DNA of 64,000 nucleotides from contig NC_050727.1 of NCBI RefSeq assembly GCF_014133895.1, positions 1 through 64,000 on the forward strand. The letters run 5' to 3'. The DNA comes from Torulaspora globosa (lineage: Eukaryota; Ascomycota; Saccharomycetes; Saccharomycetales; Saccharomycetaceae). Positions 30,533-39,744 of this stretch are shown here, piece by piece (the first letter of the stretch is position 1; the number at the start of each line of letters is the position of its first letter). Below the pieces are notes generated by a model, which ran no database searches, had not been told where the DNA came from, and was given only the letters and a program-made list of their open reading frames with translations. Position numbers and translations under genes: made by a program.

Positions 30533-32350
30533 ATGGCGGTAGGCTGGAACTCGGTGATACTTAAGCAGGATATACGGCTGGTAGCTGAAATGCTAACGAA
30601 CTGGATACTCAGCATTGTGTATGCCACTTTAGACCGGATCCCGCCGGTGGTGTGGCAGGTAATCCATGTAATATCGGATATCTACTTCTTTTGGATCCAC
30701 AAGCTGCTGAGCTATTTGCGCCCGAATTCTCGAGTGCTGTATTATGAGGCTAGCAAAGAGTTGGAGCAGTGCACAACATATGAGGATTGGTATGCGAAGG
30801 CGACTATTGTGGATGAGATAACAGGGGCGAACTTGTGGAGAAGGAACTTCTTCTCTGTACGTTATGATTTCAACGCTGTGTTGGAGCAGCATTCGCACCT
30901 CCGTAGAGCGCTTGAAGCAGGCGACATAGAAGCTATCAAGGATAAACTTTTGGCGAATGGGCCTTGTATGTTGCGGAATTTCGGTGGGATCGTAGACAGA
31001 AGGCTTTTCACAAAATCTCTCATCGGCACCAAGTTGCTCATCGAACAGTACCTGGATAGGATAATCGAGGGGTTGGATGTTTTGGACAGAGCGGGTACGT
31101 CGACCTACTTTTTTCAAAGATGCAAACTTTCGCTGGGAACCACTGCCCTCATCCTGCAGGGCGGGTCCTTGTTTGGAATGTTTCATCTAGGCGTGATAAA
31201 AAGGCTGTTCTTCCAGAATCTTATCCCCAACGTGATCAGCGGTAGCTCGATGGGATCATGCATGGCTAGCCTTTATGCATGTATGTCTAACCAAGAGTTG
31301 AGGAGGCTTTTGCACGGAGAAAACATATTGAATATGATAAAACTAGATGTCGAACTACTTCGAAGCTGCGGGTACGGCAACGTCGATCAGCATTTAAACC
31401 TGGGCACTTTGATCCAAAACCTAATCCATCATGGTTATTCTCAGGACATCTATCTGTTCATTCAGTTTGTGCTGAAGTATATTGTGAAAGATTTGACTTT
31501 CGAGGAAGCCTTTCAAAACACGGGTAAAATTCTAAGCATAGTCATTCATCCGACAGATAGGTCATGTCCAAATCTATTAAACTACGTTACGGCCCCCAAT
31601 GTCCTGATTAGTTCTGCGATCAACTGTAGTTTGGGTTCTGGTGTAATATCGAATGATACTAAGTTGCTTTGTAGGAATCTCGACAACGAAATTGTGTCGT
31701 TTCTTTCAGAGGAGAAGACTAAGATAACAAAATTTTTGGCCCCTGAGAATGCTACTGTTCTTGCGAACAGCGAAAGTCCATACACGAGATTAACCGAGTT
31801 ATTCAATGTTAACAACTTTATTGTGTCTTTGGCACGACCCTACCTTGCGCCACTTGTGGTCAATGACCTCAAGCACGAAATCAAAACGTCGAGGTACTAT
31901 TTTTATAAGCACTATCCCGATACGCAAGCTACAGTGGACCTATCAGAACTTGGATTTCCTCAGCTGAATTTCACCGAAATGGAACCTCTAGCCTTCAAAT
32001 TCAAGTACCATCTGGAGAGAAAGCTTAAGAATATCGCAACCATGGAATTTCGCCATAGGATGGAGATGTTAGATAACTTGGGTCTGCTCAGCTCGTGGAT
32101 CAAGAGACTAACTATCGATGAGAAGACCCCAAGGTCAGCCACCGAAATCACCATTGTTCCGAGAATGAAAAGTTTATCTTTGACCAGGATTATCGAGGGT
32201 CAACTAGATAATATCCCATATGGGATAACGTGTGGAGAGCAAAGTACTTGGCCTGTATTGTCACTGATAAGGACAAGATCATCAGTTGAGTTCAAATTAG
32301 ATAGAATAATAAGAGCTAGGAGGAGCCGACTGACCCGATACGTAAATTAG
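30533..32350 (+). CDS. TGL3: Patatin-domain triacylglycerol lipase of lipid droplets
   Basis: 605 residues (S. cerevisiae Tgl3 is about 640). The main storage-fat lipase, which hydrolyses triacylglycerol on lipid droplets and also has lysophospholipid acyltransferase activity. The N-terminal region begins with amphipathic/hydrophobic helices (ILSIVYATLDRIPPVVWQVIHVISDIYFFW) that fit membrane or droplet contact. The patatin domain starts at LQGGSLFGMFHLGVIKRL (residues about 205-222, oxyanion glycine loop). The nucleophile Ser lies in GSSMG (GXSXG) near residue 237. Synteny with PRE5 and ELP6 matches YMR314-312. Its stop codon lies only 4 bp from the stop codon of the convergent ELP6, so the 3' UTRs must overlap. 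Confidence 0.95.
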   Translation: MAVGWNSVILKQDIRLVAEMLTNWILSIVYATLDRIPPVVWQVIHVISDIYFFWIHKLLSYLRPNSRVLYYEASKELEQCTTYEDWYAKATIVDEITGANLWRRNFFSVRYDFNAVLEQHSHLRRALEAGDIEAIKDKLLANGPCMLRNFGGIVDRRLFTKSLIGTKLLIEQYLDRIIEGLDVLDRAGTSTYFFQRCKLSLGTTALILQGGSLFGMFHLGVIKRLFFQNLIPNVISGSSMGSCMASLYACMSNQELRRLLHGENILNMIKLDVELLRSCGYGNVDQHLNLGTLIQNLIHHGYSQDIYLFIQFVLKYIVKDLTFEEAFQNTGKILSIVIHPTDRSCPNLLNYVTAPNVLISSAINCSLGSGVISNDTKLLCRNLDNEIVSFLSEEKTKITKFLAPENATVLANSESPYTRLTELFNVNNFIVSLARPYLAPLVVNDLKHEIKTSRYYFYKHYPDTQATVDLSELGFPQLNFTEMEPLAFKFKYHLERKLKNIATMEFRHRMEMLDNLGLLSSWIKRLTIDEKTPRSATEITIVPRMKSLSLTRIIEGQLDNIPYGITCGEQSTWPVLSLIRTRSSVEFKLDRIIRARRSRLTRYVN

Positions 32351-32354
32351 CCGG

Positions 32355-33143
32355 TCATCTATAGAACAATTTCGTACTGTCTCGTTGGTTTAGATACAGG
32401 TATTCGTTCTCAACAACATGGCAAGAGATCTGAGTCGAAGAAGTGCCTCCTCTGGTTATTCGTAGTGAACCAGTCACATCCGTAGCCCGGCCAGTTTCTA
32501 GTGGTCTCAACGAAAGAACTGCTATTGACTTGTAAAGGCAACCCGACGCAAATCTGGCGAACTGTACTGAATCTCTATTATCTCCATCGAGACTGTAACA
32601 TATGTTTGTTGATATCAACAGTATCCCACATTTCGTCATGAGAGGCAAAATGAACTTTCGGTGCAATTCATCGCTTGTCAGGCCGTCTAGCAGCGTCAAA
32701 AGTATCTCCGGCTGCTCCAGGACTATCATTGACGAAGGTGCTTCTGTGAAGGCATCCAAAAGTTCCGACAGCACTTTCGCCCTTGGCTTACCAATGTTTT
32801 TGGCTACGAAGTCCGTAAGCAGATCGACTACACGGTATGAGTTTGCGTCAATCTTCAGCTTTTTCAGTACATCAGTGAACTGCCTTCCATTATGTATGAA
32901 GGATCCGATCGTAACAGGCAGATCTGACGATGTTCCATGGGGAGCAGGCTGAGAAGCACCACTCAAAGAGTGTGGAGACCCTGTTATTTTCGATTCTACC
33001 AGCGCGTTTATCAGCCAGAACGGCGAATTAGAGGGACTCGAAGTTATCGTGATAAGGTTGTGGCTTCCTCCTGAGCATAATTCCTTCGAAAGAACCGAAT
33101 TGTCGCTAAAAATGACAAGCTCCTGAGTCTGGACGCTACCCAT
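32355..33143 (-). CDS. ELP6: Elongator complex subunit 6
   Basis: 262 residues (S. cerevisiae Elp6 about 270). Forms the Elp456 RecA-like hexameric ring of Elongator, needed for wobble-uridine modification of tRNAs. It starts MGSVQTQELVIFSDNSVLSKE; the body has the RecA-like alternation of strands and helices without a Walker A lysine, as is typical for Elp4-6. ITVLD-type walls are seen as SSMIVLEQPEILLTLLDGL. Assignment rests on sequence resemblance and on its place between TGL3 and the ZUO1/ERV29 pair, matching YMR312W. It converges with TGL3 with 4 bp between the stops and is divergent from ZUO1 (174 bp). Confidence 0.88.
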   Translation of the reverse strand: MGSVQTQELVIFSDNSVLSKELCSGGSHNLITITSSPSNSPFWLINALVESKITGSPHSLSGASQPAPHGTSSDLPVTIGSFIHNGRQFTDVLKKLKIDANSYRVVDLLTDFVAKNIGKPRAKVLSELLDAFTEAPSSMIVLEQPEILLTLLDGLTSDELHRKFILPLMTKCGILLISTNICYSLDGDNRDSVQFARFASGCLYKSIAVLSLRPLETGRATDVTGSLRITRGGTSSTQISCHVVENEYLYLNQRDSTKLFYR

Positions 33144-33317
33144 AATTGATAAGATCTTTTCCTAGGTGACAATTTACATCGTCTGCGGTCCAATTACTGG
33201 CATTTTTCAATCTCATCGAACGTCTATCTGCCCTTTAGTAGGAGTGAAAAAATCCTGTATAAAATTTTCCACCACTTTAAAGCATTTGCAAAATAGACAA
33301 GTTAAGCAGGTCTGATC

Positions 33318-34619
33318 ATGCTCACTCTTCCTGAACTAAAGTCTGACATTACTGTCAATGTTATTGCCGATGCAAAGAAGTCCGAAGCTATTCGTCGCCC
33401 AGTTGAACCTGTTGGGAAACACTTCTTGCACCATGCTCAGAGAACCTTGAGAAACCACACCTGGTCGGAGTTTGAGAAAATCCAAGCTGAACAAAATGTC
33501 AAGAGGGTCGATGAGTCCAACAATGACCCTGACGAGTTGCTTTTCGATGACGAATTGACCGACGAGTCCCTATTGGAGCATGATCCAAGAGACTGGAAGA
33601 CTGCCGACTTGTATGCTGCTATGGGGTTGTCGAAGTTGCGTTACAGAGCCACCAACACACAGATCATCAAGGCCCACAGAAAGCAGGTGTTGAAGCACCA
33701 TCCCGACAAGAAGTCAGCCTCTGGTGCCGGCTTGGAGCAAGACGGATTCTTCAAGATTATTCAAAAGGCGTATGAAACGTTGACTGACCCCACTAAGAGA
33801 GCTCAGTATGACTCCTGTGACTTCAACGCAGACGTCGAGCCGCCAAAGAAGGGTACCGAATACGATTTTTTCGAGGCCTGGGGTCCCGTCTTTGCCGCAG
33901 AGGCTCGTTTCTCTAAGAAGACCCCCGTCCCACCGCTAGGTGACATGGACACTCCAAAGAAAGAGGTTGAGCAATTCTACTCCTTCTGGCACAGATTCGA
34001 CTCATGGAGGACCTTTGAGTTCTTGGACGAAGATGTCCCAGACGACTCCTCCAACAGAGACCAGAAGCGTTACACCGAGAGAAAGAACAAGGCTGCCAGA
34101 GACAAGAAGAAGACTGCGGACAACGCAAGATTAGTCAAGCTGGTTGAGAGAGCCGCAAACGAGGACCCACGTATCAAGAAATTCAAGGAGGAGGAGAAGA
34201 AGGAGAAGGAGAGAAGAAAGTGGGAACGTGAGGCCGGAGCCAGAGCTGAGGCTGAAGCTGCAGCCAAGGCTGCTGCTGAGGCCAAACTCAAGGCCGAAGC
34301 CGAGGCCGCCGCCTCCGCTGCTGCCAAGGTCGACAAGAAGAAGGCTAAGGAAGCAGCTAAGGCCGCTAAAAAGAAGAACAAGAGAACCATTCGTGGGGCA
34401 CCAAAGGACGCAGACTACTTTGGTGATGCGGCAAATGCTGCCACCATTGATGAACAGACCGGCTTCATCGTCGACTCTTTGGACGACGAGCAACTGGTCT
34501 CCGTCGCGGAAAAGATCAAAAGCGACCCAGCCTCCACAAGGCAGATCTTGCAAGAGATTTCCAAGTCTCTCAGCGACGCTGGCAAGCTGCCTGCTAGCGT
34601 TCTATCTTACTACTTGTAG
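33318..34619 (+). CDS. ZUO1: Zuotin, J-protein of the ribosome-associated complex
   Basis: 433 residues, the usual length. With Ssz1 it forms RAC, which sits at the tunnel exit of the 60S subunit and stimulates the Hsp70 Ssb on nascent chains. Order of parts: N-terminal Ssz1-binding segment; J domain (about residues 95-170) with the catalytic HPD in KHHPDKK near residue 127; zuotin homology region; a long highly charged helix (about 255-360) with the Ala/Glu/Lys-rich EAAAKAAAEAKLKAEAEAAA stretch that contacts rRNA; and the C-terminal four-helix bundle ending LPASVLSYYL. TATAAAA at 33258-33264 precedes the start. Codon use is strongly biased, as in highly expressed genes. The G/C-rich charged helix generates long antisense and +1 open frames that are not genes. 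Confidence 0.97.
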   Translation: MLTLPELKSDITVNVIADAKKSEAIRRPVEPVGKHFLHHAQRTLRNHTWSEFEKIQAEQNVKRVDESNNDPDELLFDDELTDESLLEHDPRDWKTADLYAAMGLSKLRYRATNTQIIKAHRKQVLKHHPDKKSASGAGLEQDGFFKIIQKAYETLTDPTKRAQYDSCDFNADVEPPKKGTEYDFFEAWGPVFAAEARFSKKTPVPPLGDMDTPKKEVEQFYSFWHRFDSWRTFEFLDEDVPDDSSNRDQKRYTERKNKAARDKKKTADNARLVKLVERAANEDPRIKKFKEEEKKEKERRKWEREAGARAEAEAAAKAAAEAKLKAEAEAAASAAAKVDKKKAKEAAKAAKKKNKRTIRGAPKDADYFGDAANAATIDEQTGFIVDSLDDEQLVSVAEKIKSDPASTRQILQEISKSLSDAGKLPASVLSYYL

Positions 34620-34806
34620 TCGTATCTAATTCTATAGACAATCACTGTCCGGGCTCTTTTTCTTAAGAGAGCGCCGGACACTTTTAGCTTTGAGGTTTTC
34701 AGTCTAAAGGACAAGCTGGATAGCTCAAAGGAAGTGTAGTTTGCACATAGTCTGAGGTCTGAAGAGGGGGCAGAACGAGCCATTGAGCGTTGATTTTGGT
34801 GTGATA

Positions 34807-35736
34807 ATGTCGTATAGAGGGTCTTTGAGCAACTTGAATGGTGCTGCGGCTCCCAGTCGTCAAGGAAACGGGTACGGCGCGTTTGCTGTCCGCAGAGATG
34901 GATCATCTGGTGGATTCAGTTTGCAGAATGTGATGAAAAGCGTGGAGGCATACAGCAAGCAGATCGAGAACTTGACGGACCATGCTTTGGCGCAGAAACT
35001 GAGACCGTACATTCCGGGGATTGCCAGATTTTTCATTACTGCAACATTCTATGAGGATTCGTTTCGTATCGTGTCGCAGTGGTCGGATCAGATCTTTTAT
35101 TTGCACAAGTGGAAGCACTACCCTTACTTCTTTGTCGTGCTGTTCTTGATCCTCGTGACTGTCTCTATGCTAATCGGTGCGACTTTGCTTGTGTTGCGCA
35201 AGCAAACGGTGTATGCCACCGGGATTTTGTGCGGATGCATTATACTTCAGGCGTTGATCTACGGTTTGTTCACTGGCTCTTCATTTGTTCTGAGAAACAT
35301 CAGTGTCATTGGTGGGCTGTTGATCGCATTCAGTGATTCCATTGTTCAAAACAAAACTACCTTCGGTATGCTGCCGGAACTAAACCCAAAGGATGGCAGG
35401 ACTAAGGGCTATCTTTTGTTTGCCGGAAGGTTGCTCATTGTTCTCATGTTTATCGCATTCACATTCAGCAAATCATGGCTCACAGTCTTCCTGACCATCG
35501 TGTTTACCATCTGCTTCGCTATCGGGTACAAGACCAAGCTTGCATCAATAATGCTGGGTCTCATTCTGACTTTCTACAATGTCACCCTCAACAACTACTG
35601 GTTCTACGACCAGACTAAGAGGGATTTCCTCAAGTACGAATTCTACCAGAACCTAAGCATCATTGGAGGTCTACTGCTGGTCACCAACACTGGTGCTGGA
35701 GAATTATCGGTAGATGAGAAGAAGAAGATTTACTGA
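34807..35736 (+). CDS. ERV29: COPII cargo receptor Erv29 (SURF4 family)
   Basis: 309 residues from the ATG at 34807, where homologues start (MSYRG...); the TTG 24 bp upstream is not used. It is a polytopic ER membrane protein that loads soluble cargo such as pro-alpha-factor and carboxypeptidase Y into COPII vesicles. Conserved segments are FFITATFYEDSFRIVSQWSDQ, KHYPYFFVV followed by several hydrophobic spans, FTGSSFVLRNISVIGGLL, FTFSKSW and FYQNLSIIGGLLLVTNTGAGELSVDEKKKIY. The C-terminal KKIY fits a KKxx retrieval signal to the ER. Same strand and order as ZUO1, as in YGR285-284. Confidence 0.97.
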   Translation: MSYRGSLSNLNGAAAPSRQGNGYGAFAVRRDGSSGGFSLQNVMKSVEAYSKQIENLTDHALAQKLRPYIPGIARFFITATFYEDSFRIVSQWSDQIFYLHKWKHYPYFFVVLFLILVTVSMLIGATLLVLRKQTVYATGILCGCIILQALIYGLFTGSSFVLRNISVIGGLLIAFSDSIVQNKTTFGMLPELNPKDGRTKGYLLFAGRLLIVLMFIAFTFSKSWLTVFLTIVFTICFAIGYKTKLASIMLGLILTFYNVTLNNYWFYDQTKRDFLKYEFYQNLSIIGGLLLVTNTGAGELSVDEKKKIY

Positions 35737-35833
35737 TGACCCACGCAAAAGCTGAGCAGGAGGCCAGCCAACCATTATGTAGAACTAAGGCATATTATCC
35801 TGTATAGTATCTCTGGAGCGCCAGCAATAGGCA

Positions 35834-35841
35834 TTACCCGG
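35834..35841 (+). promoter_or_regulatory. Reb1-type site upstream of GLC8
   Basis: TTACCCGG, the Reb1 general regulatory factor core, about 117 bp before the GLC8 start. Position and match are typical for nucleosome-depleted yeast promoters. Confidence 0.55.
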
Positions 35842-35957
35842 TGCATAGGGAAGTACAGTAAGAAGGGGGTCCTACGTATACATCGCTATGACTGAGACTC
35901 TGGCTACCTACAAGGAACCCAGACCAAGGTCTAGAGTCTCGAATCATTGTCTAAGTG

Positions 35958-36617
35958 ATGGGAGGGATACTGAAAAACCCACTTCCTGCGAACCAAGCAG
36001 TTTCCGATAACGAGGAATCTATTTCGGAGTTCAGAAAACAGGTTTTGATGAATACCCAGCTGAATGCCAAGCTAACATCAAAGAAACGCGAAGGGCTAGC
36101 AAGAGCCGGGGGCTCCCACGTTCTTCCCAAGGATACGCTGTCGCTGAAGCACCAGCAGGATGCTGAAGAGCGTTTGCAGTGGAACCAAAAGAACCTGGCT
36201 GCAAATGAACTCACTAAGCAGCAGTACCAAGATATCCATATTGATGAACCAAAGACACCATATCAGGGAGCGATTGACCCGAACGGTGAGTATTACAAGG
36301 ATGACGATGAAGACGAGGCAGAGTTGCAAAACTTCTCTTTGGATCCAAGTTCGGGACCTGTGCTCGAGACTAAAACCGAGGCTGCGAGTAGCGAGTCGGT
36401 AACCGATCCTCAACCAGATAGAGATGAGCACGCAAGACGTTTTGAAGAAATGAGGAAAAAGCACTATAACCTGAAGGAGGCTCTTCAGAGCAGGCGATTG
36501 CGGGACGACGACGATGATGAAGACGATGAAGATGAAGACGACGAAGACGATGAAGACGATGAAGACGATGAAGAAGACGACAAGCGGGAGAAACCACTCA
36601 ACTCGGATGGCCCATAA
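35958..36617 (+). CDS. GLC8: Regulator of protein phosphatase 1 (inhibitor-2 homologue)
   Basis: 219 residues from the ATG at 35958; the GTG just before it is not a start, and homologues begin MGGILKNP. Modulates the phosphatase Glc7; in S. cerevisiae phosphorylation by Pho85 on the Thr of the DEPKTPY motif turns it into an activator. Visible: GGILKNP at the N-terminus (PP1-docking segment), NAKLTSKKR, LPKDTLSLKHQQDAEERLQWNQKNLA, the IHIDEPKTPYQGAIDPNGEYY block near residues 93-115, RFEEMRKKHYNLKEAL, and a long Asp/Glu run (about residues 188-210) made of GAY-GAR codon repeats. The acidic repeat is prone to length change. Assigned YMR311C by synteny. Confidence 0.95.
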   Translation: MGGILKNPLPANQAVSDNEESISEFRKQVLMNTQLNAKLTSKKREGLARAGGSHVLPKDTLSLKHQQDAEERLQWNQKNLAANELTKQQYQDIHIDEPKTPYQGAIDPNGEYYKDDDEDEAELQNFSLDPSSGPVLETKTEAASSESVTDPQPDRDEHARRFEEMRKKHYNLKEALQSRRLRDDDDDEDDEDEDDEDDEDDEDDEEDDKREKPLNSDGP

Positions 36618-36763
36618 TCCCAGTTATGTACATCTATCTATCGAAGGATCATTACTTACGGAGTTTGAATCGCAGTGAAGAAATTTTGAATCAGCGATGA
36701 GCTGAACAGTCGCTCAGATTGCAAGGCTTCAAGTCGGTACTGTGTTTGTTATAGCAGCCAGTC

Positions 36764-37855
36764 ATGCCTCCCAAGCGTGTGAGCAAGCCAGATGCAGATC
36801 GCACGTCGAAGAAAGCGCGCAACGCCGCTAGCCAGATCTCGAAACTGAAGAAAACAATTAAGGTACTGTCGAAGACGGTCAATTACAGTTTATGCATACC
36901 GACGACAATACTGGCCAACTGCCGAAATTTGGAGCAGATAACGTCTGCTGTTTACCAGGTTGCCAAGGCGGCGACGATATTCAACGTTGGCGAGATAGTG
37001 ATACTAGATCTTGGTCAGAAGGGCAACAGAGAAACTAAACACCAGAACTCGCTCTCCGATGCGATGCTGATTGCCTCTCTTCTACAGTACTTCGTCACCC
37101 CTCCGTACCTGGTGAACACGGTGTTCAAGAAACAATACAGAAGATACTTCAAAGAAGCCAGTAAACTGCCCCGACTCTCGTCGCTGCCCTTCATGCGACA
37201 CCTCGGGCAGGACAGGGGCCGCTACCGGGAGGGTCTTGCCATCAGAATGAGCAAGCCGGGCTCCGGCAGCACGGCCAAGAAGGGCAAGGAGTTCAAGCAG
37301 ACCAAGTACATCAGCATCGGCAAAGCAGAGCCGCTGGAGCTCAAGGCGCAGCTTGTCCCGGTCAACGTGCGTGTCACCGTCGACACCGTCGAGCACCGCG
37401 TGGTGTCGCCGCAGGAGGCCTACGGCGACTTTGTAGGTGCTCAGGCCTCGTACGGCTACCACGTGCGCGTTGCCAAGAGCTTCGGCTCCGTCTTCACCGA
37501 GTGCGCGCTGCCCAACGGCTACTCCCAGGCCATCTGGGCCAACAGCGGCGACTACTACTACAGCGACCAGCTGACCAAGCACCGCAAGGTCGAAACCAAG
37601 CTTCCGTATGTCGCGCGCATCGTGAGACCCGACGACGATCGCGCCTCCGCGCCCCCCGCCAACGTGCTCCTCGTTTGCGGCAGATGGGACCACATCAACG
37701 CTAGTTTCCAGCAATCAAAGCACCAATTCGACGGCTGTGACGGCGCCCACCAGTTCTTCGACGGCCAATTGCGGCTGCCGGGCTCCGCCCCCCAGGGTCT
37801 CGTCCCCATCCAGGACTGCTGCATGATCTCCCTGGCCCTCGTCGCCACCCTCTAG
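36764..37855 (+). CDS. SPOUT-class putative RNA methyltransferase (YMR310C/YGR283C homologue)
   Basis: 363 residues. A Lys/Arg-rich N-terminus (MPPKRVSKPDADRTSKKARN) is followed by a predicted alpha/beta-knot methyltransferase domain: TVNYSLCIPTTILANCRNLEQITSAVYQVAKAATIFNVGEIVILD at the start, LLQYFVTPPYLVNTVFKK, a beta-barrel-like insertion, and DYYYSDQLTKHRKVETKLPYVARIVRP. The C-terminal knot ends GSAPQGLVPIQDCCMISLALVATL. S. cerevisiae has two copies (YMR310C, YGR283C) from the genome duplication; here one gene sits between GLC8 and BGL2, where both would trace back. The substrate is unproven; the family includes human SPOUT1. The 3' half (from about 37200) is visibly richer in G/C than the 5' half. 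Confidence 0.9.
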   Translation: MPPKRVSKPDADRTSKKARNAASQISKLKKTIKVLSKTVNYSLCIPTTILANCRNLEQITSAVYQVAKAATIFNVGEIVILDLGQKGNRETKHQNSLSDAMLIASLLQYFVTPPYLVNTVFKKQYRRYFKEASKLPRLSSLPFMRHLGQDRGRYREGLAIRMSKPGSGSTAKKGKEFKQTKYISIGKAEPLELKAQLVPVNVRVTVDTVEHRVVSPQEAYGDFVGAQASYGYHVRVAKSFGSVFTECALPNGYSQAIWANSGDYYYSDQLTKHRKVETKLPYVARIVRPDDDRASAPPANVLLVCGRWDHINASFQQSKHQFDGCDGAHQFFDGQLRLPGSAPQGLVPIQDCCMISLALVATL

Positions 37856-38064
37856 GCATGCAGCCTTCAGACACTCAGATCGCGGGCCAATCGAGCTCTT
37901 CACTATGTAGATCTATTTTTAGTGGGCCCTCGTATAAATTTTTCACGACGCTCCTTAGAAGACGTCATAAACAAAGGCAGGTTGGAAGTTGATCGAGAAA
38001 AGATCTCACTTTTAAAGAGTCGATCAAAGAAACAAGATCGCTGCAAACATAGATCAAGCCTACG

Positions 38065-38994
38065 ATGCGTTTCTCTACTCTCGCTACTGGATTGCTGCTA
38101 GCTGCCACGCAGGTCGCCGCCGTCGGCGACCTGGGTTTCAACCTGGGTGTGAAAAACAACGACGGCACCTGTAAGAGCACGTCTGACTTCGAGGCAGACT
38201 TGGATGTGTTGAAGCCATACGGCGACGTTGTGAAGATCTATGCGGTGTCCGACTGCAACACGTTGCAGAACCTGGGCCCTGCTGTGGAAAACAAGGGCTT
38301 CCGTGTGTTCTTGGGGGTGTGGCCCAACGACGACGCGCACTTCGAGGCCGAGAAGAACGCGTTGAAGACATACTTGCCGGAGTTAAAGACCTCCACGGTT
38401 GCCGGTATTCTTGTCGGCTCCGAGGCGCTGTACCGTGGGGATCTCACCGCGCCTGAGCTGGCCGACAAGATCAACGACGTCAAGAGCACTGTCGCCGGCA
38501 TCCAGGGCTCCGACGGCAAGTCGTACTCCGGTGTGCAGGTCGGTACCGTCGACTCCTGGAACGTGCTGGTCGCAGGTTACAATGCGCCAGCCATCGAGGC
38601 CAGTGACATCGTGATGGCCAACGCCTTCTCGTACTGGCAAGGCCAGGCGATGAACAACGCCTCGTACTCCTTCTTCGACGACATCATGCAGGCGTTGCAG
38701 ACCATCCAGACCGTCAAGGGCACCACCGACATCAGCTTCTGGGTCGGTGAGACTGGCTGGCCAACCGGCGGAACCAACTTCGGAGCTGCCTACCCATCCG
38801 TCCAGAATGCGCAGCAGTTCTGGCAGGAGGGCGTTTGCGCCATGAGAGGCTGGGGCGTCAACGTGATCGCCTTCGAGGCCTTCGACGAGGACTGGAAGCC
38901 AGACACCTCTGGTATCTCCGACGTCGAGAAGCACTGGGGTATCTGGACCTCGGACAAGAGTTTGAAGTACAACATAACCTGCAGCTTCGATTAA
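38065..38994 (+). CDS. BGL2: Cell-wall endo-beta-1,3-glucanase/glucanosyltransferase (GH17)
   Basis: 309 residues with a signal peptide (MRFSTLATGLLLAATQVAA, cleavage near residue 19), secreted to the cell wall, where it cuts and rejoins beta-1,3-glucan chains. GH17 barrel landmarks are LGFNLGVKNNDGTCK, VKIYAVSDCNTLQNL, the acid/base Glu in GSEALYRG (about residue 119) and the nucleophile Glu in WVGETGWPTGG (about residue 229). Length matches Bgl2 (about 313), not the longer Scw4/Scw10. TATAAA at 37933-37938. The very uniform codon choice indicates high expression. It follows the methyltransferase gene, as YGR282C follows YGR283C. Confidence 0.96.
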   Translation: MRFSTLATGLLLAATQVAAVGDLGFNLGVKNNDGTCKSTSDFEADLDVLKPYGDVVKIYAVSDCNTLQNLGPAVENKGFRVFLGVWPNDDAHFEAEKNALKTYLPELKTSTVAGILVGSEALYRGDLTAPELADKINDVKSTVAGIQGSDGKSYSGVQVGTVDSWNVLVAGYNAPAIEASDIVMANAFSYWQGQAMNNASYSFFDDIMQALQTIQTVKGTTDISFWVGETGWPTGGTNFGAAYPSVQNAQQFWQEGVCAMRGWGVNVIAFEAFDEDWKPDTSGISDVEKHWGIWTSDKSLKYNITCSFD

Positions 38995-39255
38995 GCGGTC
39001 TCGCCGGCCCCCCGCTGCTACTACTTATGATATCCCACTACGTTTTTTCTTGATTCTTCTGGCCCGCGAATGGACCGTATATAGCTCTTTTAAAGCCCTT
39101 TTTGAACAAGACATTAGCCGGCACCTGTGTTGGCGGTCCGGGATCCACCAACCGATGTAGCCCCAGCTAAGGTCTACCTTACGACCCACCTTGGTTCGAT
39201 GGCTCGAAATCGGTATTATTCTCAGTTACGTGTAAGATGATTTTTCATCGATGCG

Positions 39256-39274
39256 CAGGCTTGTTCAATGAGTA
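39256..39274 (+). repeat. hAT-1 left terminal inverted repeat
   Basis: 19 bases starting CAGGC, exact inverse of 42422-42440. Preceded directly by the target duplication TCGATGCG (39248-39255). Confidence 0.96.
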
Positions 39275-39744
39275 TCATAATGTACGGAATTAACGGGTTA
39301 CCTGCTATTTCTCTTTATTTACGATCATCGAGTACTTGAAACCGGACCTCGTTATTGACGTGATTTTGTTTGAGTACTCATTTTTGAGAAATATATTTAC
39401 CTGATTGCCTACCCGTTTGCAATTTATACGTTTTTCAAGAGGCTGCAACAACATCAATCAATTCATGTTTAGCCGCTTAACACACTTTTATAAAACATTT
39501 AACACTTTTATAAGAAAACAATTCAGACTCACTGTATTCAAAGGATGATAGGTAATTCGATCCATAGAGTACTGTCTAGTATAGTTTCAGATCAATCCCG
39601 AGTCTCAGGGCACCTCATAGGGTCAGAAACCCTAAATCAACGCGTGAAGTATAAATTTTGGCGAAAACGCGTCAACATCAGAAAACTTCACAACTTTGGT
39701 CGTTACTTACAAGAGATCATCATATAAATCATCAGTGTGAAAAT

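Noticed and set aside
34070..34629. Long antisense and +1 frames within ZUO1 (up to 161 codons)
   Set aside because: Shadows of the Ala/Glu/Lys-rich coding sequence of ZUO1.
36370..36597. Arg/His/Leu-rich minus-strand frame over the GLC8 acidic tail
   Set aside because: Reverse reading of GAY/GAR codon repeats.
37082..37714. 210-codon antisense frame in the methyltransferase gene
   Set aside because: A shadow of the G/C-rich 3' half; strong codon bias keeps the opposite strand open.
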